A stretch of 64,000 bases of DNA, taken from Euglena gracilis. Lineage: Eukaryota > Euglenida > Euglenophyceae > Euglenales. This document shows positions 1 to 9,200 of this stretch, piece by piece. A program made the translations under genes and the position numbers. The stretch lies in assembly GCA_039621445.1 (NCBI GenBank), contig CP154954.1, positions 58,920,701-58,984,700 of the forward strand, given 5' to 3'. Numbering within the stretch: the stretch's first letter is position 1; every line of letters begins with the position of its first letter. The notes beneath the pieces are model-generated. The model was given only the letters and a program-made list of their open reading frames with translations. It did not search any database and was not told the origin of the DNA.

Positions 1-758
1 GATAAAATATTTAGGAAGTTTCCTAATTTGACGGATAATCCCCGCACACGTCGGGATGGTGAGTCTTAATTTGGTGTCCCAATCATTGAAAATGTGCATT
101 CAAAAACTTTTCCATGCAAAACCCACTGGGCTTTTTTTTTTAAAAAAAACATTGTTAGAATTAAAAAAACAACGTCATTAAGAAAGGCCGGCCCACTATG
201 GTCCCAATTGCATCCAAAAATCTTTTTTTCAGGTGTGGGGAAGATATTCCAAATTTACGTATTTTCCCAAAAAATTCGCGCTCGGTGGTTCCGAATTTGG
301 TCACCGAAAATGCGGTGTTTCCCTCATGATCCCCTCCCTATGACCCCCCCAAACCACCCCCATGATTTAAGCTAGCTTTTTTTCTTTGAAAGGCCTTCTG
401 CTTTTTGGTTTCACAACTGTTGTTTTGTTCGGGGTAAGGATAGTTTTTTTTGGACTTCACACCTGTTTTTGCGACGTTCTTTTTCCTCCTCCCCTATTTT
501 CCCTTCTTCACTTCATGACAGCAAGCATGGCCGTGCATTGCAGAAAAGCCACAGACAAAAAAGGACACCGAGCCACTTCGTGGGTACGCGGGGAGGACGC
601 CGGGGGGACGCGGGGGCTCAACCCCCTAGTATTTTCTGTCCTCAAAACAGGGTGTACGCAAAGAGTTGTAGTCATTTCCAGCATCTGCGTTCCGCGGGCG
701 TTGTTGGATGCGTTGCGTAGATACAGTTGGAGAACCGCTTAGTTCGTGGCTGTGTGTA
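1..758. other. No gene recognised
   Basis: Mixed-composition DNA with T, A and C runs. Open frames here are short and have no recognisable motif. The part nearest the MITE may be the continuation of the reverse-transcriptase relic on the minus strand, because the MITE appears to interrupt that sequence, but no RT motif is readable here. Confidence 0.5.
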
Positions 759-766
759 GTGCCTGC

Positions 767-1278
767 TAGGGTGGTGACATTCGCCAAAAGTGGTCAGAAA
801 GAAAAATAAAAAATCGTTAAATTTCGTGAAATTTCTGGGGCCAGAAATTTCAGTCAACACCCTGGGGGCGATGGCAGTACAATTGGCGTTTTAGGGACCA
901 CCCCCTCCCCTGTACAGATAGGATTTTTGGGACCTCCCCCCATAGTGCCGTCCCCCCTGAGACAGATGAAAATTTCGACACCAAAAATGGCCTTTTTAGA
1001 CCAAAAAAAGTAGTTAAAATTTTTTCCGGCGCGTTCGGCGCCGATTTTTGGCCACTTTTTGAGGGGGGTTTTCAGTACAGTTGGGACCCCAGGACCCCCC
1101 TCGGTGTTGAGACAGTAGAGCAAAAAGTGCCAAAAAGTGCAAAAAAATTTGACCTCGGGACACCCCTCCCCCCCTGCAAACGCTCCTTCCCATTGGCTCG
1201 TGGTCTGAAAGAAAAGTAAAAATGGTGAAATTCTGTGAAATTTCAGGGGGCGCAAACTCCAGTCAACTCACCACCCTA
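767..1278. mobile_element. hAT-like MITE with 8-bp target duplications
   Basis: A 512-bp non-coding element bounded by an 11-bp perfect terminal inverted repeat: TAGGGTGGTGA at 767-777 and its complement at 1268-1278. It is flanked on both sides by the same octamer GTGCCTGC (759-766 and 1279-1286). An 8-bp duplication with termini beginning TAGGG is characteristic of the hAT superfamily. Subterminal sequences on the two sides also resemble each other (AGAAAGAAAA.TAAAAA and GAAATTTC blocks near 800-855 and 1208-1245). It has no transposase ORF, so it would depend on an autonomous relative elsewhere. No second copy is seen in the window. Confidence 0.85.
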
Positions 1279-1286
1279 GTGCCTGC

Positions 1287-1990
1287 ACCATGCTCTGCAC
1301 TATTCAGTGGCGTTCGGCACCCCAGTTGAGTTGGCAAGTAGGAGTCCAGTTCATAACGGAACTTTAAGGATGGCTTTCCCTACAATTCTTCTGCGTGTTT
1401 CCCCTACAGCAATGGGTCTTTTGCCACCTCTCTCCTTGGCCAGCGCTGTCAAAGTGGTAGAGCACAAGATGGGTGAATATGGGCGTGGAATGTCGCCTTT
1501 GTCACACATGATGCAGAAAAGCGTGAGCGCGTGTTGTAGTGTGCCTATTCCTGGTCGGCACAGGCTGTCCTGTAGATGGCTGATGCGCAGTCCAGAGGGT
1601 CCAGGAGCACTTGTGCGGATGAATTGAAGAATGCTTTCTTTCACAAATGCGGACCATATGGCAGAGTGATGCGTTTTGTTGAGGCTTTCTGGTGCGGGGT
1701 TGGAGAAACTGGGTGGGTCAGCCGTTGGGTGCAAGTCTTGTAGTGTTTAGAGCACTCGTGGATCACGAATGTGTTGTTTCCCTTTGCTTTGTAGCAGCTG
1801 GACTGCTTTGTGGGCAGCTCCCTCTCTTACCAGCCCTAGGATTTTGTTGAGGAGGTGAGGGTTGTCTTGTGATGAGGGGTCTTCCGTTGACCGCTTTTGG
1901 GACCTTGTCTCCGTTACCAATTGTGTGCCTTTGCGGAATTCTTCTAGCAGGCTCTTGGTGAGGTCTTCCCAGTTACCTCTTCTGAAAAGC
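1287..1990 (-). pseudogene. Non-LTR reverse transcriptase fragment, broken
   Basis: On the minus strand, 1351-1734 reads as an RT finger/palm segment. It contains APGPSGLRISHLQD followed by LTALAKERGGKRPIAVGE, a motif pair typical of LINE-type reverse transcriptases. Upstream, 1745-1985 also reads as coding in a different frame (a stretch around KSLLEEFRKGTQLV and LNKILGLVREGAAHKAVQLL), so there is a frameshift near 1740. Downstream, the frame stops just past the GETRRR motif and the catalytic FADD/YADD box is absent. The MITE lies directly beyond the remaining fragment and probably inserted into it. This is a relic without function and is unrelated in codon composition to the GC-rich LINE 2 kb away. 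Confidence 0.75.
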
Positions 1991-3248
1991 TGGCGGCGCT
2001 GTGTGATACTATGCCCCCCCCCTAGTTAATCACCCCCCCTGGGGCAACGCGGACGGGACCAGGGACGGCAAGGGCAGGGAAGCAATCAGCTTGGGGAAGG
2101 GTTGGGTCCCGAAGAAAAGTCGAGGGGGTTGGGCCCCGGGTGGTAGCCAGGGGGTCGTGTCCCAGCACTGGGGCTGGGGTTATTTCACGAACAGGAGGGG
2201 AACTTGGGACGTGTCTCGAGGGCTATCGACTGGGGTCTCGAATTGGAGGGGGATGAGTGGGAGTTGGGGTTAGGCTTGGAGTGCGGGAAATGGGATTGTG
2301 GAGGTGGGAGTGGGGATGGGGATGGGGCTGGGGACGGGGGTATCTTTTCGGGTGTTTGCTCACGCTGCCCGAGGGATATCGGGAAGACTTGCGATGGGGG
2401 TTACCACTTCAGAATCCGCCGCAAGGTTTGGCCTCCTGTCTGCGTCCCGGTTGGCTGTAGCCTGTCCGTGTGTGGAAAAATCTGGGAGGTGTGCACACTT
2501 TGCTTTTCAAAAAACTGGCACTCGAGAAAAAAGCCTTCAATGGAAAACGTAGAACGAACAAACCTCTGCTACCAGTCTTCCCCTCTTGCCGGTTCGGTGA
2601 CCGTGCGCGGAATGGGCTCCCTGGCCGGCCGAGTGGTGGAAAATAGTCACCCGGCGCTCCGGTAAGAATAGGCGCAGGAGCCCCCAAAATTCCCCTTTTC
2701 TGTGGCTTTCGGTCCCTGAATTCAGCCAGAACCTGGGTTCCGGCACCCAACTAATTCAAAATTGTAGGGGTGAAACGGTATATTGGCCAACTCTTTGGGG
2801 TGCCTCTGAACCAGCAGGGGGGGGGGGCTGAGCAAATTCCTTTTTTTAAAAAAGGGTAGCAGGGGGGGGTAGCAGACGAACACCTCCTTTTTCTCTGGTC
2901 AGGGACTGGATGACCTCCTTCTTTTTTCTTTTTCCAGAAATCCAAGACTGTTCCTTCATTGAGCGACTTTTTTTTTGACTTGACTTGAATTGAATTCTTG
3001 GTCTCAATTCTGATTTTTTGGTGGTTCTTCTTGAGTCAGCATACACAATTCTTTGAATAAACATCAGGAATGACAGAACCTGGGGGGTGGAGTACACAGG
3101 TAGAAAAAGTAGCGGAAGGGGAGGGCAAGTTGGCCAATTCAGGTGCGCAGGCGCCAGGCCGCCTCTCGCCCCTCACACCTTCACAAAACTCAAATCATAC
3201 TGGTCACATCGTTATTCATCTCCATTGAGTCTTTGACATTGTTGAACT
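1991..3248. other. No gene; G-rich low-complexity stretch
   Basis: A GGGGAT/GGGGTT-biased stretch lies at about 2150-2345, and poly-G runs occur at 2816-2827 and 2861-2868. Short frames exist on both strands with no recognisable domain. Nothing else is supported. Confidence 0.5.
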
Positions 3249-3740
3249 TCATTTTTGAATATTTGATATTGGGTATCGGCGGTTGCTCGGACCGAACTCC
3301 TGGCCTCCAGGTCTCGCCTTTCCTGGATCACCTGTGAATTCACAGACGATCCGTGGGGGGGGGGTATCTTCAACCACAGATGGTGGTGTGGCAGGGAAAA
3401 GGGAAATTTCTGTTTTTGGCAAAGGCAAAATTGACCTGTCCACAATTACCTCCAATGGCACCATGTCAATCAGATAAACCCCTGCTGTGAACGTGTCCAC
3501 GGGGGACAAAGGTGCTGCACCAAACTTTGCAACCATGTCCAGGGACACAATGGATGCACTAAGTTCTGATAGCATGATGACACGGCCGTTTCTACGCCCA
3601 TCGTGGGGACCCACGGCGGCGAAGGTTCTTTTTCTAATTTCATTTTTTTGCAGGGCTTCTTTCGGAAATTTTTGTGTGGGGTCATTTGTTTTTGTAACAA
3701 AAGAGGTGGGTGGGGTCTGAAATCTCTGTTTAACCCACAC
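3249..3740 (-). pseudogene. Possible decayed retropepsin-like domain
   Basis: A 163-residue minus-strand frame has a central segment with the spacing of a retroviral-type aspartic protease. A strand (VIMLS) is followed where the D-T/S-G active site should be by a degraded ELSAS. Then come a helix-like VSLDMVAKFGA, a proline-containing flap region and a V-x-L-I-D-M-V-P-L-E-V strand. The catalytic aspartate motif is not intact, so any enzyme would be dead. It ends about 100 bp upstream of the LINE target site and may be the remains of an older LTR element. The assignment rests on pattern alone; it could be an unrelated chance frame. Confidence 0.25.
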
Positions 3741-3833
3741 ACCTTTCCCGCCATCACCGCTATCTCGTTTTTTCTACCAGTCCCTCCTGCCTTGCCATTC
3801 CTGAGCATGAATTATGTAGGGGGGGGTGGGCCT

Positions 3834-3851
3834 CCCATTCTGGCCCTGCCA
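3834..3851 (+). repeat. LINE target-site duplication, left copy
   Basis: The 18-mer CCCATTCTGGCCCTGCCA is repeated exactly at 11897-11914. The two copies bracket the LINE and fix its borders at about 3852 and 11896. Confidence 0.9.
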
Positions 3852-3901
3852 TGTGTGGAAGCTGCCCCTGCAGCTCGCTTCGCTCGGAGCCCCCCCTCTT
3901 G

Positions 3902-6280
3902 ATGACCTTCCCCCTTGACTCCACCGCCACGCTCCGCGGGTCGGCGATCGAGGAGATTGCCGCCCTTGTCGTCTTCCTTCCCCTGGCGCCCGCCCCGCCT
4001 ACCCGGTGGTCTCTCAGCCGGAGGGCCCGTAACCGGCGGCAGAACGCACTGCACGGAAACCCCCCGGATGAGCAGCGGCGACCCCCTCGCGGTGGACGTC
4101 AGCCTGAGCTCAACCCGCGGCAGCTTCAAGAGCTACAGGAGGCGAGGACGTTGCGCGCTGCGGGCTGGACGATAACGGCTTCGGTGGAGGACACGTTCCT
4201 TGTGCGGGTGTACGACACCCGCCTTCCGGTGGACTGGTTGCGCGATGTGGCCGCGGAGGTTCGGCTCATCGACGACCCGGACACGGTCGTGGTGGTGGGG
4301 GGCGATTTTGCCTCCCAAGCAGACATCTCTGATGCGTCAGCGCTCGCACCGGCGGTACCGCGGAGGTGGGGCCAGCGCCCTTCCCATATCATCATTCCGC
4401 CGCGGGAGCACCTCGGCGTCTGGATCCAGCGGCTGCGCAGTCAGCTCGATTTGGAGGACCCATCCACCGTGTATAGCATCGCCGCGGTGGTGGACCGGGA
4501 CAGCTGTCCTAAGGAGCTCAACGCCAAGGACCTGCGTCGGCTCCTTCCCGCGGCTGGCCCGCTCTTCGATGACCGGCGGGTATCCGTGGAGGCGGTGGCG
4601 GTAGCTGAGCGGCCACCTCTCTTGCGCGTGCCCGCCTCTGAACGTCGGCTGCCCCCGGAGGAGTGGGAGAGGGCTTTCCTCGCCCGCAACAAGGTCCTCA
4701 TGCTGCTGCATGTCCGGCGCCTCCCTCAGGCCATTCCGGCCACGGCTGATCCTCTGGCGCCAACGGGAAGGTGGATTCGCGGCTCGCTGCCGGATCCTGA
4801 GCCTAACCACCTCGAGCTCCTCCGGGTGGAATATGAGCTGCCCCCGGCGACGCGGCAACGCAATGCAGAGCAGGAGCTGCGGCGCGCACTGTCGAAGGTG
4901 GCGGGCGCGGTGGGGGTGGTCTTTGGACCCGCACACCAGCTGCGGGGCATCCAGCCCACCCATGGCGGAGTCCTGGCCCTGCTGACCGTACCGCGGCCGG
5001 AGGCGCTGCGATGGCTGCAGGGGAGCGGCAGTGGAGGCCTCTTCGTGAGACCCTTCTGGACCCGTGATACGAGCCCTTCACTAGAGCGACAGCAGTTCAA
5101 TCTGTTGTACCTCAAGAACAGGCGTGCGGAGGCTGCGCGGTTGTGGGATGCCCTCCACGACCTGCACGGGGTGGTCGGCTTGCTGCCGGCCGAGAAGGAC
5201 CTCGCCGTGCGCATCAGTGCGGCCTCGGGAGCGCCGGCAGATGGGGTGCAGGCCCACGTCCGGGTTGCGCTCCAAGATCCCCAGGCAGCGGTTCGACAAC
5301 AAGTGCAAGGTGCGGTGTGGAGGAGGCTGGGGCCGCTGTCAGACGCCGACCTCTTCCGCGTGCGGGACCTCATCGCCCTGACGGGTCTGTCCCCGCTGCG
5401 CGACGAAGTGCGATTTGGTGGGGCGGGGCAGTTCCGGCGCGTCGTCTTCTTCCAAGCCACGGGGCGGCCCACACGCTCCTCACTCGACGACGGTGGCTGG
5501 GGACGTTCTACATGCTCCGCCGTGCTGACTCGCGCCGATCCTCCTCCCCGCCGGCAGCCCGCGTCATCGGCATCCCCCCCCTCCGCCGCCTCGCGCCCAC
5601 CTCCCAGAGAGCTTCCCGCCTCCGCGACATGGGGCGGCCCTCGGCTTCACTCCTCCGCCCCCCCTGCCATTGCCACAGCTTCAGCCCGCCCGCCGCCGTC
5701 CTCACTCCTCCCGCAGACAGCCCCCCCGCCCGCAGCGCCGGCCGCCCTCGTCTCCCGCGCCACGGCACGCGCCGCTCGGCGCCAGCAGCCCGCCCCCCTT
5801 CCGCAGCAGCCCAGCCCCCGTGGATTCTCGGCTTCTCCCGCCCCGACCGCATCTGCCCCCGGCATCGCGGACTTGGTGGCTGAGCTGCGCAGTATGCGGC
5901 AGGCCCTTGACCGGCAAGCGGTGGAACTTGCAGAACTCCGCCGGGAAAATGCCGAGCTTCGCCGCCAGCTTGCGACCACCCGCCCTGCCCCGCGCGTCAA
6001 CCTCTTCCAGCATCAACCATACGCGTCCCCGAGCCCCGCCCCCGCCCACCTGTCTGACGAGACCCTCTTGAGCCAAGACGAGCGCATCGCCGCCGCCTTG
6101 CATGTCCCGGAGCCCGCGGCTGCCGCGCGCCCCGCCACTCCACCCACGGACGTCGTCATGCGGGTGGATGACAGCGATGCTCGTGGCCGTGCCCGCGACA
6201 TCGGCGAGGTCACCCCCGAGAAGCCGGCCGCGAAGAAGCCCCTGCGCGCCGCCTCGGTGGATGACAGCCGCCATGCCTAG
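3902..6280 (+). CDS. LINE ORF1 protein (nucleic-acid-binding, coiled coil)
   Basis: About 790 residues if translation starts at the ATG at 3902. An in-frame ATG at 3851 exists, but its A belongs to the target-site duplication, so the 3902 start is preferred. No standard CCHC knuckle or RRM is obvious. The N-terminal two thirds is Arg/Leu/Val-rich and could fold as a globular RNA-binding region. The segment encoded at about 5500-5860 is Pro/Ala/Ser-rich and probably disordered. A heptad-like coiled coil (ELRSMRQALDRQAVELAEL and following) lies at about 5880-5970 and would multimerise the protein. In LINEs ORF1 coats the transcript to form the RNP. The stop codon lies inside the ORF2 start (8-nt overlap ATGCCTAG). 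Confidence 0.8.
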   Translation: MTFPLDSTATLRGSAIEEIAALVVFLPLAPAPPTRWSLSRRARNRRQNALHGNPPDEQRRPPRGGRQPELNPRQLQELQEARTLRAAGWTITASVEDTFLVRVYDTRLPVDWLRDVAAEVRLIDDPDTVVVVGGDFASQADISDASALAPAVPRRWGQRPSHIIIPPREHLGVWIQRLRSQLDLEDPSTVYSIAAVVDRDSCPKELNAKDLRRLLPAAGPLFDDRRVSVEAVAVAERPPLLRVPASERRLPPEEWERAFLARNKVLMLLHVRRLPQAIPATADPLAPTGRWIRGSLPDPEPNHLELLRVEYELPPATRQRNAEQELRRALSKVAGAVGVVFGPAHQLRGIQPTHGGVLALLTVPRPEALRWLQGSGSGGLFVRPFWTRDTSPSLERQQFNLLYLKNRRAEAARLWDALHDLHGVVGLLPAEKDLAVRISAASGAPADGVQAHVRVALQDPQAAVRQQVQGAVWRRLGPLSDADLFRVRDLIALTGLSPLRDEVRFGGAGQFRRVVFFQATGRPTRSSLDDGGWGRSTCSAVLTRADPPPRRQPASSASPPSAASRPPPRELPASATWGGPRLHSSAPPAIATASARPPPSSLLPQTAPPPAAPAALVSRATARAARRQQPAPLPQQPSPRGFSASPAPTASAPGIADLVAELRSMRQALDRQAVELAELRRENAELRRQLATTRPAPRVNLFQHQPYASPSPAPAHLSDETLLSQDERIAAALHVPEPAAAARPATPPTDVVMRVDDSDARGRARDIGEVTPEKPAAKKPLRAASVDDSRHA

Positions 6281-9200
6281 CGTGGCCACGTTGGGGGCTC
6301 TTGCCCCCACCGGAGGAGTCCAGGCTCCCGTCCTGCGGATCGGGACCTGGAACCTGTCCCACTGGACGCCGGCAAAGGTGTCTGCCGTCGCCGCCTTGAC
6401 CATCGACATCCGCGCGGTCCAGGAGACCCACCTGGCGGCCGTTCTGCTCGAGCGCGCCCACACCACCGTGCGTCACTTCGACCTGCACCTCCATCATGGC
6501 CGCCCCGCCCCGCCCCTCGCGCACTCCGAGCACGGCCGCTCCGTCGGGGTCGGCTTCCTCTGCCGACGCGGCCTCCCCGTGTCCCCCGTCGTACCCCAGT
6601 CCCCCGCCTGGTGCCGCCTCGCCTTGATGCGCCGCCTGCACGCAGTCTCCCTCGCCCCACGCCCACATCTGCCCCGCGGACTCCTCCTGATGTCCGTCTA
6701 CGCCCCCCTGGACCGCCAGGCCGCGGAGCGTGCTACCTTCGACCTCGCCTTCGAGGAGCTGTCCCACTCCTTGGACATGCAGGTCCCTACCCTTCTTCTC
6801 GGCGACTGGGACGGTTCCGTCCTCCCTTCGCGGGACTACGGCAGCCACTCCGGCCGTCGACGCCAGCCCTGCCCCCTGCTCTCCCACCTAACCGGCCCCG
6901 GCGCCCCCTGGACGGACGTCCATGCCGCCCTGCTGCCCGAGCCCCTACCCATGACGTTCCGCTCCCCCCTCTCCTCGGGAGTCGTCGCGGCCTCCCGCAT
7001 TGACCTGATCCTGGCCAACTCCGCCGCCCTCGCACTGCTCCGATCGGCGTCGGTGGACGAGGACTTTCGAGACGGTGGTCACTCCCCGGCGTTCGTCTCC
7101 CTCGCCCTCCCCAGCGGCCGCATCGACTGGCACCCCCCATTGCCGCGCCCGCCCCCCCTTCTGTACAGCCCATCCGCCGACCTCGCCTCGTCCGAGCTGT
7201 GGGCCGACCTGCTGCGCCGATGGTCGTCCACCTCGGAGGCCGCCGCCCTGTCTCCGTCCTCCGCACACACCCTGGACTCCCTCTCCCGCGCTATCCACAC
7301 CGCGCTGGACCGCCTGGTGCGCCTGGCTGGCGGCTGGACAACCCGCTCCTCCGCCCGCCGGCCTGCCTATGACTCCCCGACGGTGCTTCGGCTGCTCGGC
7401 ATCCTCACCCTGCTGCACCGCCTGGAGAAGCTCTCCTCCGCCCCGCTGCCGCCCGGACCCTGGCCTTGGCCCTGGATTCAGCTCCTCGACTCCCTCCTCC
7501 AGCGTGGTGTCCAGCTGCCCCGGTCCTCCGTCCCGTCCCTGCGCTGTGCCCTGGCAGTGGAAGCCGCCTCCTGCCGCTCGACCCTGGACCGCGAACTCCA
7601 AGTCCTCCGCCGCGCACGGCACTCTCGCTGGCATGACTCCTTGCCCCGCCTCTGGCAGGAGCGCCCGGCCGCCATCTTCCGCTGGCTGAAGGCGGAATCC
7701 ATTCCGTTCGGTTCCCGCCCCGTCCTGGACGCCGCCGGGCAGCAGTGCCTCTCCCACCAAGACGTGGACACCGCGGTGCGGGCCTTCTGGGTCGACGATG
7801 TCCTGCGGCAGCACGCCGACCATTGCCCAGCGGAGCGTTGGGCTACCTTTGTGTCCTCGGAGTTCGGTGCCCACATCCCCACCTCCTCCTGGCCATCGAC
7901 CCCATGGTCTGAGGAGCGCGTCCGCGCTGCCCTCCGCGGCATGCGCGACGCGGCCGCCCCCGGCTTGTCCGGCTTCCCCATCGCCGCTTGGAAGGCCATG
8001 TCTCCGGTGTGGTTCGCCGCTCTCGCCCGCCTCCTCAACCTCGTGGAGCAAGATCGCCGGTGGCCGCAGGAATGGCTCATCGCCTACGGGGCCATGATCC
8101 CCAAGTCCGCGGGCGGCGCGCGGCCCCACGAGGTGATATATCGTGTCTGGTCCAAGGGCACCATCATGCTGTGGAGTCCTGTGCTCCAGAACTTCCTCCT
8201 CAGCGATGCAGTCTTCGGCTTTCGCTCCCAACGCAGCACTCTGCATGCGGCACAGATGCTCTCGGACCTCGCGCATTCCGCAGCCGCCGCCGGCTCCGAA
8301 TTGTGGTTCGCCTCCTTCGATGTGGTGAAGTGCTTCGATTCCCTCCCGTGGTGGGCCGTCTTCGGTACCCTACGCCAGGTGGGCGTGCCGGAGGCCACCG
8401 TGGACTGCTTCGAGGCCTTCTATCGCTCGCTACGACGTCGCTTCCGATATGGCTGTGTAGATGGCGCCCCATGGTCGGCCACCAACGGCCTCGCCAAGGG
8501 CTGCCTGGCCAGCCCTGACCTCCTCAACCTCCTCTTCGAGGCGTTCCATCGCTGGGCAGCCTCCTCCGGTTGCGGCCTCACTGTCGCCGGGGTCCACGTC
8601 GCGTCGCTCAGCTTCGCGGATGATCTCGTCGTCGTCGGGCACGACGCCACAGCCATCTCCACCCTGGTGGAAGCCTATCTCCGATGGTGCTCCCTGCTCA
8701 TCCTGCGGATCACCAAGGTGCAGCTGTGGTCCTCCCTGGGTTCCGGCCACTCCGTCTCGGTCGGCTCCTCCACCTTCTGCTCGGCTCCCAATTTCCGCTT
8801 CGTGGGCATCGAGTTGGGCCTCCCCGAACCGGTCGCCTCCCGGACCCACTTCAGCCCACGCATCCGCAATGCCGTCGCCGTCGCCAACCGCCTGCGCTCC
8901 CTGCCGCTCCCCGCTGCCGTGTGCTGCACCCTGTGGCGCACTGCTGTGCTGCTCAAAGCACTGTATGGCTGTCAACTCCGCCACGTGCTGCCATCCGACC
9001 TCACCCCCTTGGCCGCCGTCGGCAAGTCCCTGTTCCACAAGCCCCCCCTGCAGCTCAACCTCTGGCGCAGCCCGGACATCGCCATGGGTCTCCCCCTGGG
9101 CGCCTCCGCGGTCCGCGAGCCCATCGCCGAAGTCCGCCTCCTGCAGCTTCGGTGGCTGCAGCTCCTCGCCAACTCCCCCTCCCTGGTCGGGACCATCCAC

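Noticed and set aside
6945-8276. 443-residue minus-strand frame opposite LINE ORF2, and similar frames at 8430-9674 and 4726-5472
   Set aside because: Antisense shadows of GC-rich ORF1/ORF2 codons; all recognisable motifs are on the plus strand.
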